Source: Hirudinaria manillensis
Taxonomy: Eukaryota; Annelida; Clitellata; Hirudinida; Hirudinidae
DNA: 64,000 bases
Reading direction: 5' to 3'
Assembly (NCBI GenBank): GCA_034509925.1
Contig: CM067534.1
Span: forward strand, 1,466,501 to 1,530,500
Part shown: piece by piece, positions 35,828 through 48,407 of the stretch
How positions within the stretch are numbered: the first letter of the stretch is position 1
Layout: each line of letters begins with the position of its first letter
The notes under the pieces: generated by a model
What the model was told of the DNA's origin: nothing
Seen by the model: the letters and a program-made list of their open reading frames with translations, nothing else
The model's database searches: none
Made by a program: the position numbers and the translations under genes

Positions 35828-38800
35828 GAATTCAAAAATCCTTATGTGCATCCTTGTTATTATCATGTGTTAATATACAGTGGATATTTTTTTATTAGAT
35901 TCTTTTTTGTCAAGTTTTTAGTTTTATATTGTATGATCACCCAATAAAAATATGACTGGCCGTGTTTGGTATAATTTATAAATTATATGATTTGTAATTA
36001 TTTGTTCCTGCATGTTGTGAAGCGATGAGTAGAGGGACTAATGGAAGGTTCCAAATGCCGATGAGTTTCTAAAGTTAAGAGAAAAACTAAAAAGAATAGC
36101 TTACCTACGGCGTAGGAATACAGAGTCTTTGGGCCTCAGCGCGTAATGGCTGACAATTCAAAATTCAAACTTCCTAGGACGGCAGGTGGTTCGAATCGTT
36201 CCGCGTGAACGTGCGTGACGTTTGTGCACGCGTTTCGAAAACACGCGACTATTCCGAGGATTATTTATCAATCGAGTGAAAACAAAAACATCCGGACAAT
36301 TGCACTGGTTTTCATGTGCCGTGACTCCATGTACCCTAGGAAATCGGTGTGGTAATGTTCTTTCCAGCAAAACAATAAGGAAGCATGGAGACAGTAAAAA
36401 AATCAGCTTTTCTGCGATTCAGCCATTTGTACAGTTCAAAGCTATCCCACGATCATTTTGGAATCACACTGGAATGAGTGTAGGTATACCGAGTGTGTGC
36501 ATGTGTGTGTGCTTGTGTGCACTTTCTTGTGGCAGGTGTACGGGCCCTGTGGGAATGTTTGTCTTGGCGGTGCTACTGCGTGGACGTCCGGCTATTTGCC
36601 GGTCTAACTAGCTGTGGATTGAACTCTCCAGTTACTGGATGACGCGTGTCACTGACAGAATTCACTTTCAAATTAAGAGTCCTAATAAAAGTCTATTTAA
36701 ATAAATCAATTACCACTTTCTGTTCTACTGGTTTCAGATTTCAACATTAATTACTGGGCAATTGACAACGTATAGTTATCTGTTTAATTTCAAATTCGTT
36801 GAGCAATCCGACTTTTTTGAAAATATAAATAATATAATATAATAGAGCTGACCAGAAACTACTCCGATGTGCAGACATTTCTAAAGGCTAAAAATCTCGC
36901 AGATCTTTAATTCCACGCCTTGTCATTAACACCTGTCCTCCACTCTCACCATTTCTCAGTATCTTCCTCACTCATTCATTCATTTCCAATTTCTCCCCTA
37001 TGGACGGACCAATCCATTAATCAATTCATTCATCCATTCTTCCATCGGTTGAATCTCCAATTAAGTCTTACAGACATGGATAATACTAAATACTGTATAT
37101 AAATATAAAAATACTGGAATACATTTTTACCACTAGTGGTTTATCTTATTTGGTAAGTTATCGTTAATTTAACCTCTTTAATTAATATTTCCAAACTATT
37201 GGTATTATAATAGCAATAAACAATAGCATGAATTATTCAAATTTTCAGTCGGACATTATATCTCAAAATTACATAAATGAATTTATTACAACGATGATGT
37301 AAAAATTATAATAATATTGATTAGTTAACATTATTTAATTAAATACATGTGTGAATGATTTGTAAATTTAGACAAGCATCAAGTCGTGTGCTCTTAAAAC
37401 ACAAAAGAAGAAAAGGACTTCCGACACCTCACCACGATCAGAGGCGTCCGACATTCGTTTTCCACTTGCTGGAATGACTACTTCCTGGGGTTATAAGTGA
37501 CCTTCTATGACCTCGGTCCCGCATTCATTATTTTTTCGCTCATGTTATTATCTCGTATGTGATTGTAATTATTAAAGTTGCCGGTTGCAGCACTATTGCT
37601 ATTATTGTTTCTTTTTTTACTTTCTTTGATAATGCATTTCAAAATCGCTTCGAGATGGACTGTCACTTTGAACCTACATCCAATTGTATTAAATAATTTT
37701 CAGACTTTATTTGTTCTTTCCTGCCGTAGTCTTAAAATTTTCTGTTTGGTTCTAATTAAGATTCTTTCATTTCCGACGTGGAAAATGAAGTGCAAACATG
37801 GATAAGACAAGACATTTAAACATTCGACCAAATGGCTTAAAGAAGCGTTGTTTGTCCAGGTGACTCGGGATAAAACGCACGAGTCTTCAGGACGAGTATA
37901 ACGTTACGTTTAGTAACAACGTCCTATCTCGACTTTGCATCATCAAAGGTCGTCAATGAAGTTTTTTTTGGGGGGGCGTTTGAGTATCACGTCTGATAAA
38001 TTGTAAACGTAATGTCTACAATTCCTCTATTATTGTCAACCAATTCGATTTAACTACTACAATTGGCGGCGCAGGGTCGTGTGTTTCTCCAGGACAGGTA
38101 AAAATACGAAAAACACAACTCTGGATCATCCCATAGCCATGCCTCTCTTCACTTGCAGGCCGCACACCTGCTGTTTCGAGTTGTCCGTGTGCCAATGTGC
38201 GTCTGTGACCAAGGGCACTTCAAAGACCCATTCTTTTGTCATTTTATTGGACCGACCAATCGCCTTGCTCCCTCGAAGGAACGCAGACAAATGCACGCGA
38301 TAATAATAGAATATAACAATGTAGAGACAGGTGTGTTTATACTTAAACGTGATATATGCCCACTAAGCCGGGATGGTAACGTGTGCTTGTGAGTGAAAAG
38401 GAGCCATTTAAACATCCTAAGTGCTGAGAAATTGCCATACATAGACTCGTGCCTCTAATTTTCTGGAGATTCTCTTCAAGTTTTTTTTTTGTTCAGGATT
38501 CTCTCGTTATAAATTGCTTGTAATGTATTGAAACTCAATTGGATTACGCCGTAAATTTATGTCGAATGAAAATAATGAAAACGGATGCGCAACATTTCGC
38601 CTAAGAATTGACGGTAATTTAAAAATATTTAAAATTAAATGAATACATCAACGTGAGCAGGAAAATTTTTACCCGATAATTGACGGATAATCTGCCGATA
38701 AGATGCTGTCGTATTGCACAACACTGTTGCATAATAGCGATCTCTTGCAGGGCTCTTTTGAATGACATGGCGCGTGTTATGTGTCGGCGTTTTCCCTATT

Positions 38801-38906
38801 TCACGGCGACGGAGACAAAAATTACGACTAATTACACGAGTTTAGATGAGAACATCGGTTCGAATAATTATATTAATTAAACAAATTTAAATGTCTCTGT
38901 TTCTAG
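35828..38906. other. intergenic between MBD4 and TEAD
   Basis: Contains the MBD4 3' flank with AATAAA at 35943 and a (GT)n-like stretch near 36493-36512. Otherwise AT-rich. Several short open frames (for example 36222-36611 and 38079-38392) have no recognisable protein features, and no RNA gene was seen. Confidence 0.5.
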
Positions 38907-39054
38907 GAAAACATACGAACAAAGATTTGCGTCTGGAACCTTGTTCACCTGATTTCAACGCTGCTTTTGGGTTACATCACGCTGACAGAAAAGGGAGGTA
39001 TTTGTCAGGATTGAATCAGAGGATATTGTCGGCGTTACGCAATTTGGGAACAAG
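38907..39054 (+). other. candidate 5' non-coding exon of TEAD
   Basis: 148 bp bounded by a strong acceptor (TGTCTCTGTTTCTAG) and donor (AAG-GTATGT). It would join an acceptor at 39411 (TTTGTTTATAG) ahead of the TEAD start exon. Its open frame hits a stop soon after that junction, so it is probably untranslated leader rather than protein. It could instead belong to an unrecognised gene. Confidence 0.4.
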
Positions 39055-39610
39055 GTATGTCCAATTTATTTAACACGCAGAGATAAAACCAGCGGACAAG
39101 ATGCTGATGCGTGAAATGTCCAAAAAGTGACTGATTAAGTTTTGTGCACTCGTGGTGAACCCGACTCTATTGAAATTCATATTTACTTTCTGCTCTGTCC
39201 TACCAGACGAATGAGATAATTTATTCCATATCGTGATGGTCTTTTTAATTAAACCATATTAATTGCGTTGAAATAAGACGGACTGTAAGGATCTTATGAA
39301 CTTTCGATTTATTCAGCAGCATCCAACGTAATCCAAGTAATAACTTTGCTAGGAAATGTGGAAGAAGTGAGAATACTTAATTCTTTTGGTTTTTTTAAAT
39401 TTTGTTTATAGACATTATTTTAAGCCATGTTAAATGAATATCTGGAATGGCATCATGCAAATGTGGCTGAAATACTATTTGTTATGACTTTTATTCATCT
39501 TGTGGATTCCATTGCAACCGAACTAAATTCATTAAAAAAAAAACATACTTTGACGACATTAATTAAATTGGCACCGGACAAACAGGTCACTGATAGCAAG
39601 CAACAATGCA

Positions 39611-42600
39611 ATGGCTCTGTCCCCGTCCAATGGTTCTTGGGACGAACAGTCAGACTGCAGTCTGGATTCGCGACCTCCAAGACCAATTGGAGCTAAAGAA
39701 TTGATGACGAGTCCTCAAATCCAAGTCACGCAATCAGACAACATGGATTCTGCCGAAGGAATTTGGAGCGCAGATATCGAACAAGCATTCATCGAAGCCA
39801 TGGCCATTTACCCTCCTTGTGGTAGGAGGAAAATCATCCTATCAGAAGAGGGCAAAATGTATGGTGAGAAACGCCTTTTCACTTGTAAAGGATTCCTTTG
39901 GTTTACGAAATATTTCTGTAGGGTATTGAAACGCAGGGATTGGCAGTAATTAATTAATTATTTATTTATTCATCCATCCAAATAAACGATCCAATGAGGA
40001 CGAGCCTTCCCCAATTACAAGTGTAAACAAGGCTTGGTAACATCTAGTGAGGATTAAATGAAATGATGGAAAGATAAAAGAGCTATACTTTAGAAAACAC
40101 AAATAAAAGCAAAACAAAAAAAAACAGAGATAGGATGATTGTGATTTTTATTTTGTCTAAGACTATGATAATAAAAATATTAATATTTATTATCATTAGT
40201 GTTATGATGACCATTGATAATTGATTAATATGGAGTGAATCCGTGCTTTGCATCAACCAATAGGAAGGAACGAATTAATAGCTCGATACATCAAATTGAG
40301 GACGGGAAAGACGAGGACCAGAAAGCAAGTATCGAGTCACATTCAAGTTCTTGGAAGGAGGCACGCAAAGTTCATTTCTGCTGCTGCTTTTAAGGTTCGA
40401 TCGTTTTCTAAGTTTTAACCCTTTATTTGTGTTTATTTATTTCTATTCTATTTATTAATAAATTCATAAGTTTGGTTCCTGAAACAGTGTCAAACATTGT
40501 GAATTCCTAAATTAAATTTTCACTAATGTTTTGTAATCGTTCAGTTCCAGACGTTCAGAGATCATCCGTACCTGTCTCTCGGTTCTCCTATAAAATCGCG
40601 CTTCACGGAACTGGAAATCAAACCCTGCTCGACTCCGGAGAAGGCGATCACGACCGAAGAAAGACCTCCGTCGAAGGATGAAACTGTATTCGGGAGTCCG
40701 TCGAAGGACTTTCTGTCGGAAAAGTGCAGGGGAAACGATCTCGTGTCGCCTCTCAAGTCCTCCTCCGTGTTCAATTCGTCCACTCACGGAGAAGAGCTCT
40801 CCAGAACCGAGGCAAATTAATTGTCGTTTATTATTTATAATAATTCTTTATTAAATATATTAATAATGAATAATAAAGCTGAAACATGTTTAATGACATG
40901 TTGCACACTAGCACTTGGCTACTGTCAATTGAGAAAGAACAACATCAGTGCAACATTAATTAATCAGTATTTGTTGACATTTTAAACATTTCATTGCATT
41001 CAAACTGCAGCTACATCTGAGACGGGTGAATAATCCATTCAAATCCTCTTCAGATTACCAGCCTGGACGACAACAACAACAGCAAATTTACATCCGAAAA
41101 CTGCTCGGCTCAGTTTTATCCAGACTCGACCTTTTCTCCTTCATCCCACAACAACAACAACAATACCATGTTCCCCCTTCATTACAACACCCCCAACTTC
41201 CCCTCTGACGAGGGGGCAGTCTACCCGCACCCGCACGTCCAACCCTACTCGGGCAACTACTGTACTGCTCAGGACTTTCGCAGCCATCGCAGGTACCGTC
41301 CAGAAACTCCAACTTCCTGCTATCCTCCGATGGCACATGCCTATTCCCCCTTCACGAGCCAGGTACTCTTTGCGTTGAACTTTGAACCCTCAATTTTTAA
41401 TTTTTAAAATTTTTATTTCATAACTTTTAGTTCACCGAGAGATTCGATTAGAAATGGGATTTTAATTTTTTCTGCTCGACTTTTGTTCGTGACTTGCTTT
41501 AATCAAGCGAATTCCAACTTTTTTAATATTCATTATCATTATTAATTCCTTCATGAATTATTAATTAGCAAATTTTGTTTGTCTTTTGAACTCCTAGCAA
41601 CAGTTGTGGAATTCGCCGGGCCACTTTAACAGGTTGGTGTCCGCGTCTTCGTCTTCGAATCCGAACCCCGACCTTCACCTTTTGAATCTCCGAAACAGGT
41701 GCTCCAGGACTCCCGAACACGTCTCTCGTCAGGGACCCCACTGCACCCCCAGGGACCTGACGCTGGCTTCGAGTCTCAAGTGCATCGAATCCTCGAAACT
41801 CAGACTCGTCGAACTGTCGGCTTTCCTGGAAAAACCGAGCATCGGCGGACGGGTTCGTACTCTCGGAGGCCGACTTCGTGTTTGACTTTGAGTCGATTAA
41901 TTAATCGAAATAAATTATTGATTAACTGTTAATATTTTACGAGCATAGTTCGATTTGTTAATTCGTTAATGCGATGATTTCAATGTTTCAATCTTCCTCA
42001 GATGAAACAAAATGTCCACAACTTCCTACGAGTCGACCTGTCGTCCTACGACAATGCAGAGTTCGAGGCAGGTTTTAAAAAAAAATCATCGATTAATTAA
42101 TTAATGCTTCTTCGAGCCATCGACCAATCAGATTCGTCATTCTGTTTTCAGACCATCGACATCAATAAAATTTTGGACAAATTTCCTTCAAACAAAGGAG
42201 GTTTGTTGGAGCTCTTTGAAAGGGGTCCAAAGGAAGGATTCTACCTCATAAAATTCTGGGTAAGCAATGCTGTTGGATGTGTTATTAATTCATTATATAT
42301 ATATTTGTACATTATTATATATTTGTATATATTATGTATTTCCATATATTATCCATTTGTATATATTATATATTTGGGCAGAATAATTGGATTAACAACT
42401 AACAAATTATCATCACAGACAAATTTGAATGTTGACCTCGAAACCACAACAGATCACTTTTTTGCCTCTACAACCAGGTTTAAGAAATATAATTTGATTA
42501 TAATTGTTTATTAATAATTATTATTAATTAATCTGCCTAATTATTTGTAAAACTTTGTCAAAGATGGGAATTCACATTTTATGAGAAGTTTTGTAAATCG

Positions 42601-43855
42601 ATCTGCACATCCGACGATGCATTTGAACGTACAATTGAATCGAAGGGACGATGAGCGAGTAATTAATCAAACTGAATTAAATTAATTTTATTAATAAAAT
42701 GCAATTAGTATTTAAATTACTGATAAATTTGTGACGATCAGATTCGAAAGCCGAGTGTTTTGTTCCGAGATTCAGTCCTCGTCAAAAGTTTGTTCTTTCG
42801 GTCGACAAGTCGTCGAACGGATTGAGGTTCGTCACGATTGAGTTGGAATGTTGAGTCAGTTGTTGGAATGTTGAGTCAGTTGTTGGAATGATGAGTCAGT
42901 TGTTGGAATGATGAGTCAGTTGTTGGAATGATGAGTCAGTTGTTGGAATGATGAGTCAGTTGTTGGAATGATGAGTCAGTTGTTGGAATGATGAGTCAGT
43001 TGTTGGAATGTTGAGTCAGTTGTTGGAATGATGAGTCAGTTGTTGGAATGATGAGTCAGTTGTTGGAATGATGAGTCAGTTGTTGGAATGATGAGTCAGT
43101 TGTTGGAATGTTGAGTCAGTTGGAATGATGAGTCAGTTGTTGGAATGTTGAGTCAGTTGTTGGAATGATGAGTCAGTTGTTGGAATGATGAGTCAGTCGT
43201 TGGAATGTATTTCCTTTAATTTATTTGTATTTTTTTTAGTTAATCGCTTAATTTAATTATTTTAATTATCAATCAATGGATCAATAATTGTGATGGAGGT
43301 TGAGAGGATCTGCCATGTTACACATTTAAACTAATCGTGAAGTGTTGTTTGTGGAGTTTTAAAAGTATTGTCGATAACAATTTAAATAATTATTAATTCA
43401 GAAGGAGTCGTGCCGTTGTGCTGAGAACAAGTTCCACTTTGAGTTCGTCAGACTCCCCATGTGCGAGTACCTCATCAATTTCCTACACAAACTCAAACAA
43501 TTACCTGAGAGGAAAATGATGAACAGTGTTCTTGAAAACTTTACCATATTACAGGTAGGTCATCTCCACCATCATGTTTCAATGTGTCTTCAGTAATTTT
43601 CATGATGCACTAAGTGCATCTGGTAACATCTTAGCTGGGCAATAGAAAATATCTGGTGAAGGTTTTAATTTGATCTAATGGAGAGCATTTTTAATTTTCG
43701 ATTAACAGAATATATCTATAAATTAATTTTTATTGAATTCTGGACAGGTAGTGACGTCTGTTGAAACAAGAGAAACTTTGCTCTGTTTAGGATTTGTCTT
43801 TGAGGTTTCTGAAAGTGATGCGGATATTCAACATTGCATTTATCGCCTTGTTTAA
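39611..43855 (+). CDS. TEAD: TEAD/Scalloped transcription factor (Hippo pathway, YAP/Yorkie partner)
   Basis: TEAD binds CATTCC/GGAATG sites and recruits YAP/Yorkie. Exons: 39611-39863 (TEA domain start, [36 protein letters not shown]); 40264-40394 ([32 protein letters not shown]); 40545-40811 (serine-rich linker); possible 15-base micro-exon 41011-41025; 41054-41362 (Asn/Pro/Tyr linker); 41598-41852 (start of YAP-binding domain, [16 protein letters not shown]); 42002-42067; 42152-42259 ([27 protein letters not shown]); about 42420-42475; 42742-42826 ([16 protein letters not shown]); about 43402-43555 ([20 protein letters not shown]); 43748-43855 ([22 protein letters not shown]). DNA-binding helices and the YAP-binding surface are nearly intact. 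The intron after 42067 begins GC, and the one after 40811 probably does too. An extra open exon-like piece at 42564-42653 is not needed by the family alignment. Introns carry the TEAD/AP-1 motif array described separately. Confidence 0.93.
42841..43207 (+). repeat. 20-bp minisatellite of paired TEAD and AP-1 motifs in a TEAD intron
   Basis: Eighteen tandem copies of a 20-bp unit, TTGGAATGATGAGTCAGTTG (one copy shortened to 17 bp), starting 15 bases after the donor at 42827. Each unit contains TGGAATG, the reverse complement of the M-CAT/TEAD site CATTCCA, then one base (A or T), then TGAGTCA, the AP-1 consensus. In all there are 19 TGGAATG and 18 TGAGTCA. The few differences between units fall mainly in the spacer base, leaving both motifs unchanged. 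Confidence 0.95.
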
Positions 43856-44665
43856 GCCCCTCCATGGCGATTATTATTAAATATGATCATAATTAAATCA
43901 ATTGAGGTTACTGTTGTTTTTTTTTCGTTAGGGACAGTTGTTTTTGTTGGATGTCATATTGAACGTTTCTTGATGAATTTGAAAAAATCAATTTATAAAA
44001 CAGGAGTTAGTCGTTTCGTTATATCGACAGGATATAAATTTGGCAAACGTGGGGGTGTTCTCGTGAATGGATTGCGTTTTTTGTCTCAAATTTATTAGTG
44101 CCTTTAATAATGGCTTTAAAATTCGAATAAAAATTGCCTTTAGATAATTTGTTGTTGCGGAAAAAAGAAAAGTAAAAAAATTCATTTAGTTGGAAGCGCC
44201 TAAATAGCATTTTTTAATCTTAAAAATTTTGCCTGTGTCTCATATTGACATATTGTAAAAATGTTAACATTTATTAATAAATTATATTTCTAGCTCTGAA
44301 GTACCCTGATAACAAATAATTAATTATTCCCAAACTCAGCGTTAGGCGTACCTTTCGTACGACAATCTTGTTTATATATATATATAATTTTATTTTTTAA
44401 ATTGGCGCATGGTAGGCCGCTTATTTCAAGATGTTTTCGTTTAGCTAACATAAAATGTCTAGATTATCCGTGCATGCCCTATTGGTGGCAGATCGTACTT
44501 TCTTCGGCTTGTAAACAAACAACTCGTTTCTCCGTTCTTGATGGTGCGTTGTAACACTGGGATATTTGCTTGAATTCGAGAAAATTTCCTCGACTGTAAC
44601 ACCTATCAAGTTCGACCTGCAGTTATGTCGAACCATTCAACAATCAGAGTTTAACGCTTTATACA
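43856..44665. other. intergenic between TEAD and the zinc-finger gene
   Basis: TEAD 3' flank and promoter region of the next gene. AT-rich, with a (TA)n run near 44371-44384. AATAAA near 44275 may serve TEAD. No gene supported. Confidence 0.55.
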
Positions 44666-47600
44666 ATGGAGCAGTCTAATATCGGCTTCTGTCATTTTGA
44701 ACCTTCATTGACTGGCTTCGTCAATGAGATGGAATGCCAAGTAAGCGGTGATGCCGCCCAGAGGCCTGCAAACATCGCCGGCAGTGCAGGACTAGCACAG
44801 CAGACGTTAAACACAATTTTTGAAAACTCGGATTTCAATAACGAGAATCACTTCGATCACCATCATCATCATCCGAATTTTCCAGTAACTTCAACCCAGT
44901 TCTTCATGTCAGGTGAAATGTTTGGCATGTCTTCTTCATCGAATTCCTCGGTCTTCAACTTCCCTGCTCCTTCTTTTCTGTCACAAGCTGACTTAAGCAG
45001 GGTATATCCATTTATTCAGAGAGGGACTGCTATGCAGGGGCTGTTGAGTTCTACCATGGATCCTCACCACCACCATCACCATCACCACCATCCACATTTG
45101 CCCCACCAGCTCACCCACTCCATCTTTCCAATGCACAGGTTTCCGGATCTCCTCAATGCCAATCCGGAGGTCCTTCCGGCATTGAACTTTCATTCCGACA
45201 TACGAGGCTCGGCTCCGTTTTTCAAGCCTTCTGTGCAGTTTTCTGTCCAGTCTGTACATCAGCAGCAGCAAAACATCCTTAAACTTCCCACCCTTCCGAC
45301 AACCTGTGCCCCAAACATCATTAACAATTCTCCCACATCATCTTCGTCCACCCCTTCGACTCTTCCTACCTCATCATTGCAGCAGAATGCTGTTCCCCCA
45401 AAACCAGTCGAAGCCTCCCCATCTTCTAGTTCTTCCTCTGCCCTCGTTCCATCCCGTCATAGGGGTATCGAAGAGACCAATGTGCCAAGCAACATGTCTT
45501 CTACGATGCTCAAATTCTCTGAGGGCAGTAAAGTTTTTCAAAATGACTTCCTAGCTTTCCAGAAGTCTCACCAGTCCAATATTCCTGAGCATCCGTCGAA
45601 TCACTCCAGGATGGCTCTGGCTCCGGCCGTCCCGGAAGCCGGCAAGTTAAATAATCCTCATCATTTTCAGCCTCCAGTCCATGACTCTGGCATGAACTCT
45701 TCCAACATCGCCGAAGATGATTCTGTCAAGTCGAGAAAGCCGAGCAAGTCTTCGAAGCACAAGCATCACAGGGTGACCAACAATGCCAATGTCTGCAACA
45801 ACAATAACAACACCGCTCTGACTGATGCTTGCATGAACCAGATGCTCGCTAGCCAAGTCCAAACCGGAGGTGCAGATCTCAAGAATCAGGTCGAATATGA
45901 TGAGGGCGACAAAAACGTTGACATCGTCAACACAATCCTTCAACTCGTGAACGACGAGAAACCAGAAGAAATCGATCGGCCGGAGCATCTTCCGGGCATT
46001 TCCGGGGGCCCGGATGGCGACGGGGTCAAAGACGTGGAAAGGCAGTTTTTTGAAGGACGTCTTCAGGATTCGAACTCCAACCAGGACGGCCAGCAGCAGC
46101 TTCATTCGATGATCCCCGGACAATCTGGCGTCTCGATCAAGGTGGATTCGCTCGTACAGGTGGAGGAGAGCCAGTGCATAATGGTGGATAACCAGAAGAG
46201 ATGGAAGTGTTCTCAGTGTCCGAAAATGTACAGCACCAAGCACAACCTCATCACTCACATGCTCGGGCACAAGGGCATCAAACCCCACTTCTGCTCCCTT
46301 TGTGGAAAATACTTCAAACAGGTCGGTCATCTGTTTACTCTTGTCTTTGGTTAAAACTGGGGAAATGTTTAAATTAACCACGAAGATACCATTTTGGTTG
46401 TTGGCGACAGAATGAAACATAATGACAGAAGTTGTTTTTGAGGCAACTGATTCACTCCTGCCACTTGGCATGAATTAGCAAATTGAAATCGATAACTTTT
46501 TTTTCAGGTCAGTCACCTACACACCCACATGTTGACTCACGGGAAGATCAAGCCCCACACGTGTCCGGTGTGCTTCAGGAGTTTCACTCAGTCGTGTCAC
46601 GTCAAGAGACACATGGTCGTCCACCAGCAAGACAAGACTCACGCTTGCAACGTCTGCGGTCGCAACTTTGCCTACCCCAACGACCTGAAGAAGCACCTAC
46701 AGAAGCACGAGGTTTCGATTCGAGTTTTTGCGCTACCGAACGTTTGCGAGCGAGTGATTTCGTGAAAGAGCGAATGCGAACGAACGAGTGAGTGAATCTA
46801 AATGAACGAATGATGCCAACAAGAGAGGATGTGCACAGGACTCAAAGAACCACAAAGGGACCGATGAGGATGATGATGATGTTGAGGAAGCGAGGCAGGC
46901 AGCAAAGAGCTCGAAGAGACAACTCGTGAGTTTCACGTCGTGCCGGGCCGTCAGGGAGACACGAAATAACAATAATAACAATAATAATAACAATAATATA
47001 ATAATAATGTAATAATAATAATAATAATATAATAATAATAATAATAATATTAATAATGATGATGATGATGATAATGACAGATACATCCCTAATATCATAG
47101 GTTAATTGGCAATAGCTCGATTGTTATTTAGAACCATTTCTACATTACATGGTTCAACACAAATGAACTGGTCAGGTAGAATTAAGATTTAGAAGTTTGT
47201 GTGGCATGGCAGGAGCTGGGTTTTGAAAGCAGACCCAGAGGACTGCCAAACTTAAGAGGTCTTCAAAAAATTCTAAATTTTGAATTAAGTGGTCTCACTC
47301 AAAGCCTATGGTGTAATGTGGCAAAAATAAAAAACAGAGGTTTGGAAAAATGGCAAAATGGTATTTGGTAATATTTTGTATTGCAATGGTGGGTTTGTAG
47401 AAAGCATATTTAGGACCATTTCTACATTACATGGTTCAACACAAATGAACTGCAGGTCAGGTATAATTAAGATTTAGAAGTTTAGTATCTTAAATTTAAT
47501 TTCAATTTAAAAGTCGTGAAGAGTAAAAAAAGGATTTTAATAAAATCTTTAGATGTTTGTTGCTTCACTGGAAGGAATATTTTGGCATTAAACATTAAAA

Positions 47601-48347
47601 ATGCTTTCAGATGTTTGAGAATGTATTGATTCAAATTGCATTATTAAGTTGTGATTGGTGGATTTAAATATCTGTGCCAGATGCAAATTGTGATTTTGCA
47701 TGGTTCATGAATTCTTGGGTTTCTAATATTTGGTTTTATGAGGTTGAAAAATTGAATTTTGATAATTATTATAGTTTAGTATTTCAGCTTTTATTGAAAT
47801 CCATGTGCTAGAACGCTCTTTGAAAAACATTTGAATTGCATAAACAATTCTACCTTCTGAGTTGATTCTATGTTAATAACTTCAGTTTTGTTAAGTATTC
47901 GAGTGTTTGGACAGGAACGTGTTTTCTTTTTCTGGAATTTATTTAAGGAGACGTTTATTAATTTTTAACCACTGATCTCATTCGATTCCCTGCTTTACAT
48001 GGACTTCTATCGTTTCCCCGTCAAGCTAAAACTGCACGCCATACAGAACGGCCTCAAGTGCGAACAATGCCAGATGACCTTCGAGAGCAAGGACAAGTTG
48101 CTGAACCACAGGGCCCTCGAACATCGGGACACGTACGCCTGCGCCGAGTGCGACAAAGTTTTTGCGTATCCGAGCCAACTCAAGCATCACGCCTCGAAGC
48201 ACAACAACATCAGGCCGTTCATCTGCAGGGAATGCGGAGAGAACTTCATGAAGGTGAGTCGAGCTTTTAAAATCATTCGAACCTGGGGTGTTCCGACCCG
48301 GCCTTAACGTCGCCTCCCGGAACATTTAACAATAGTTATAAATTAAC

Positions 48348-48407
<60 letters not shown>

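Noticed and set aside
36222..36611. 129-codon frame between MBD4 and TEAD
   Set aside because: Begins at TTG rather than ATG, spans a GT-rich stretch, and shows no splice context or recognisable domain.
42564..42653. Extra TEAD exon reading [12 protein letters not shown]
   Set aside because: It ends in a stop, has no donor that keeps phase, and the TEAD alignment closes perfectly when it is skipped.
42841..43207. CRISPR-like array of regular 20-bp repeats
   Set aside because: The repeats are directly tandem with no unique spacers and sit in an intron of an animal gene.
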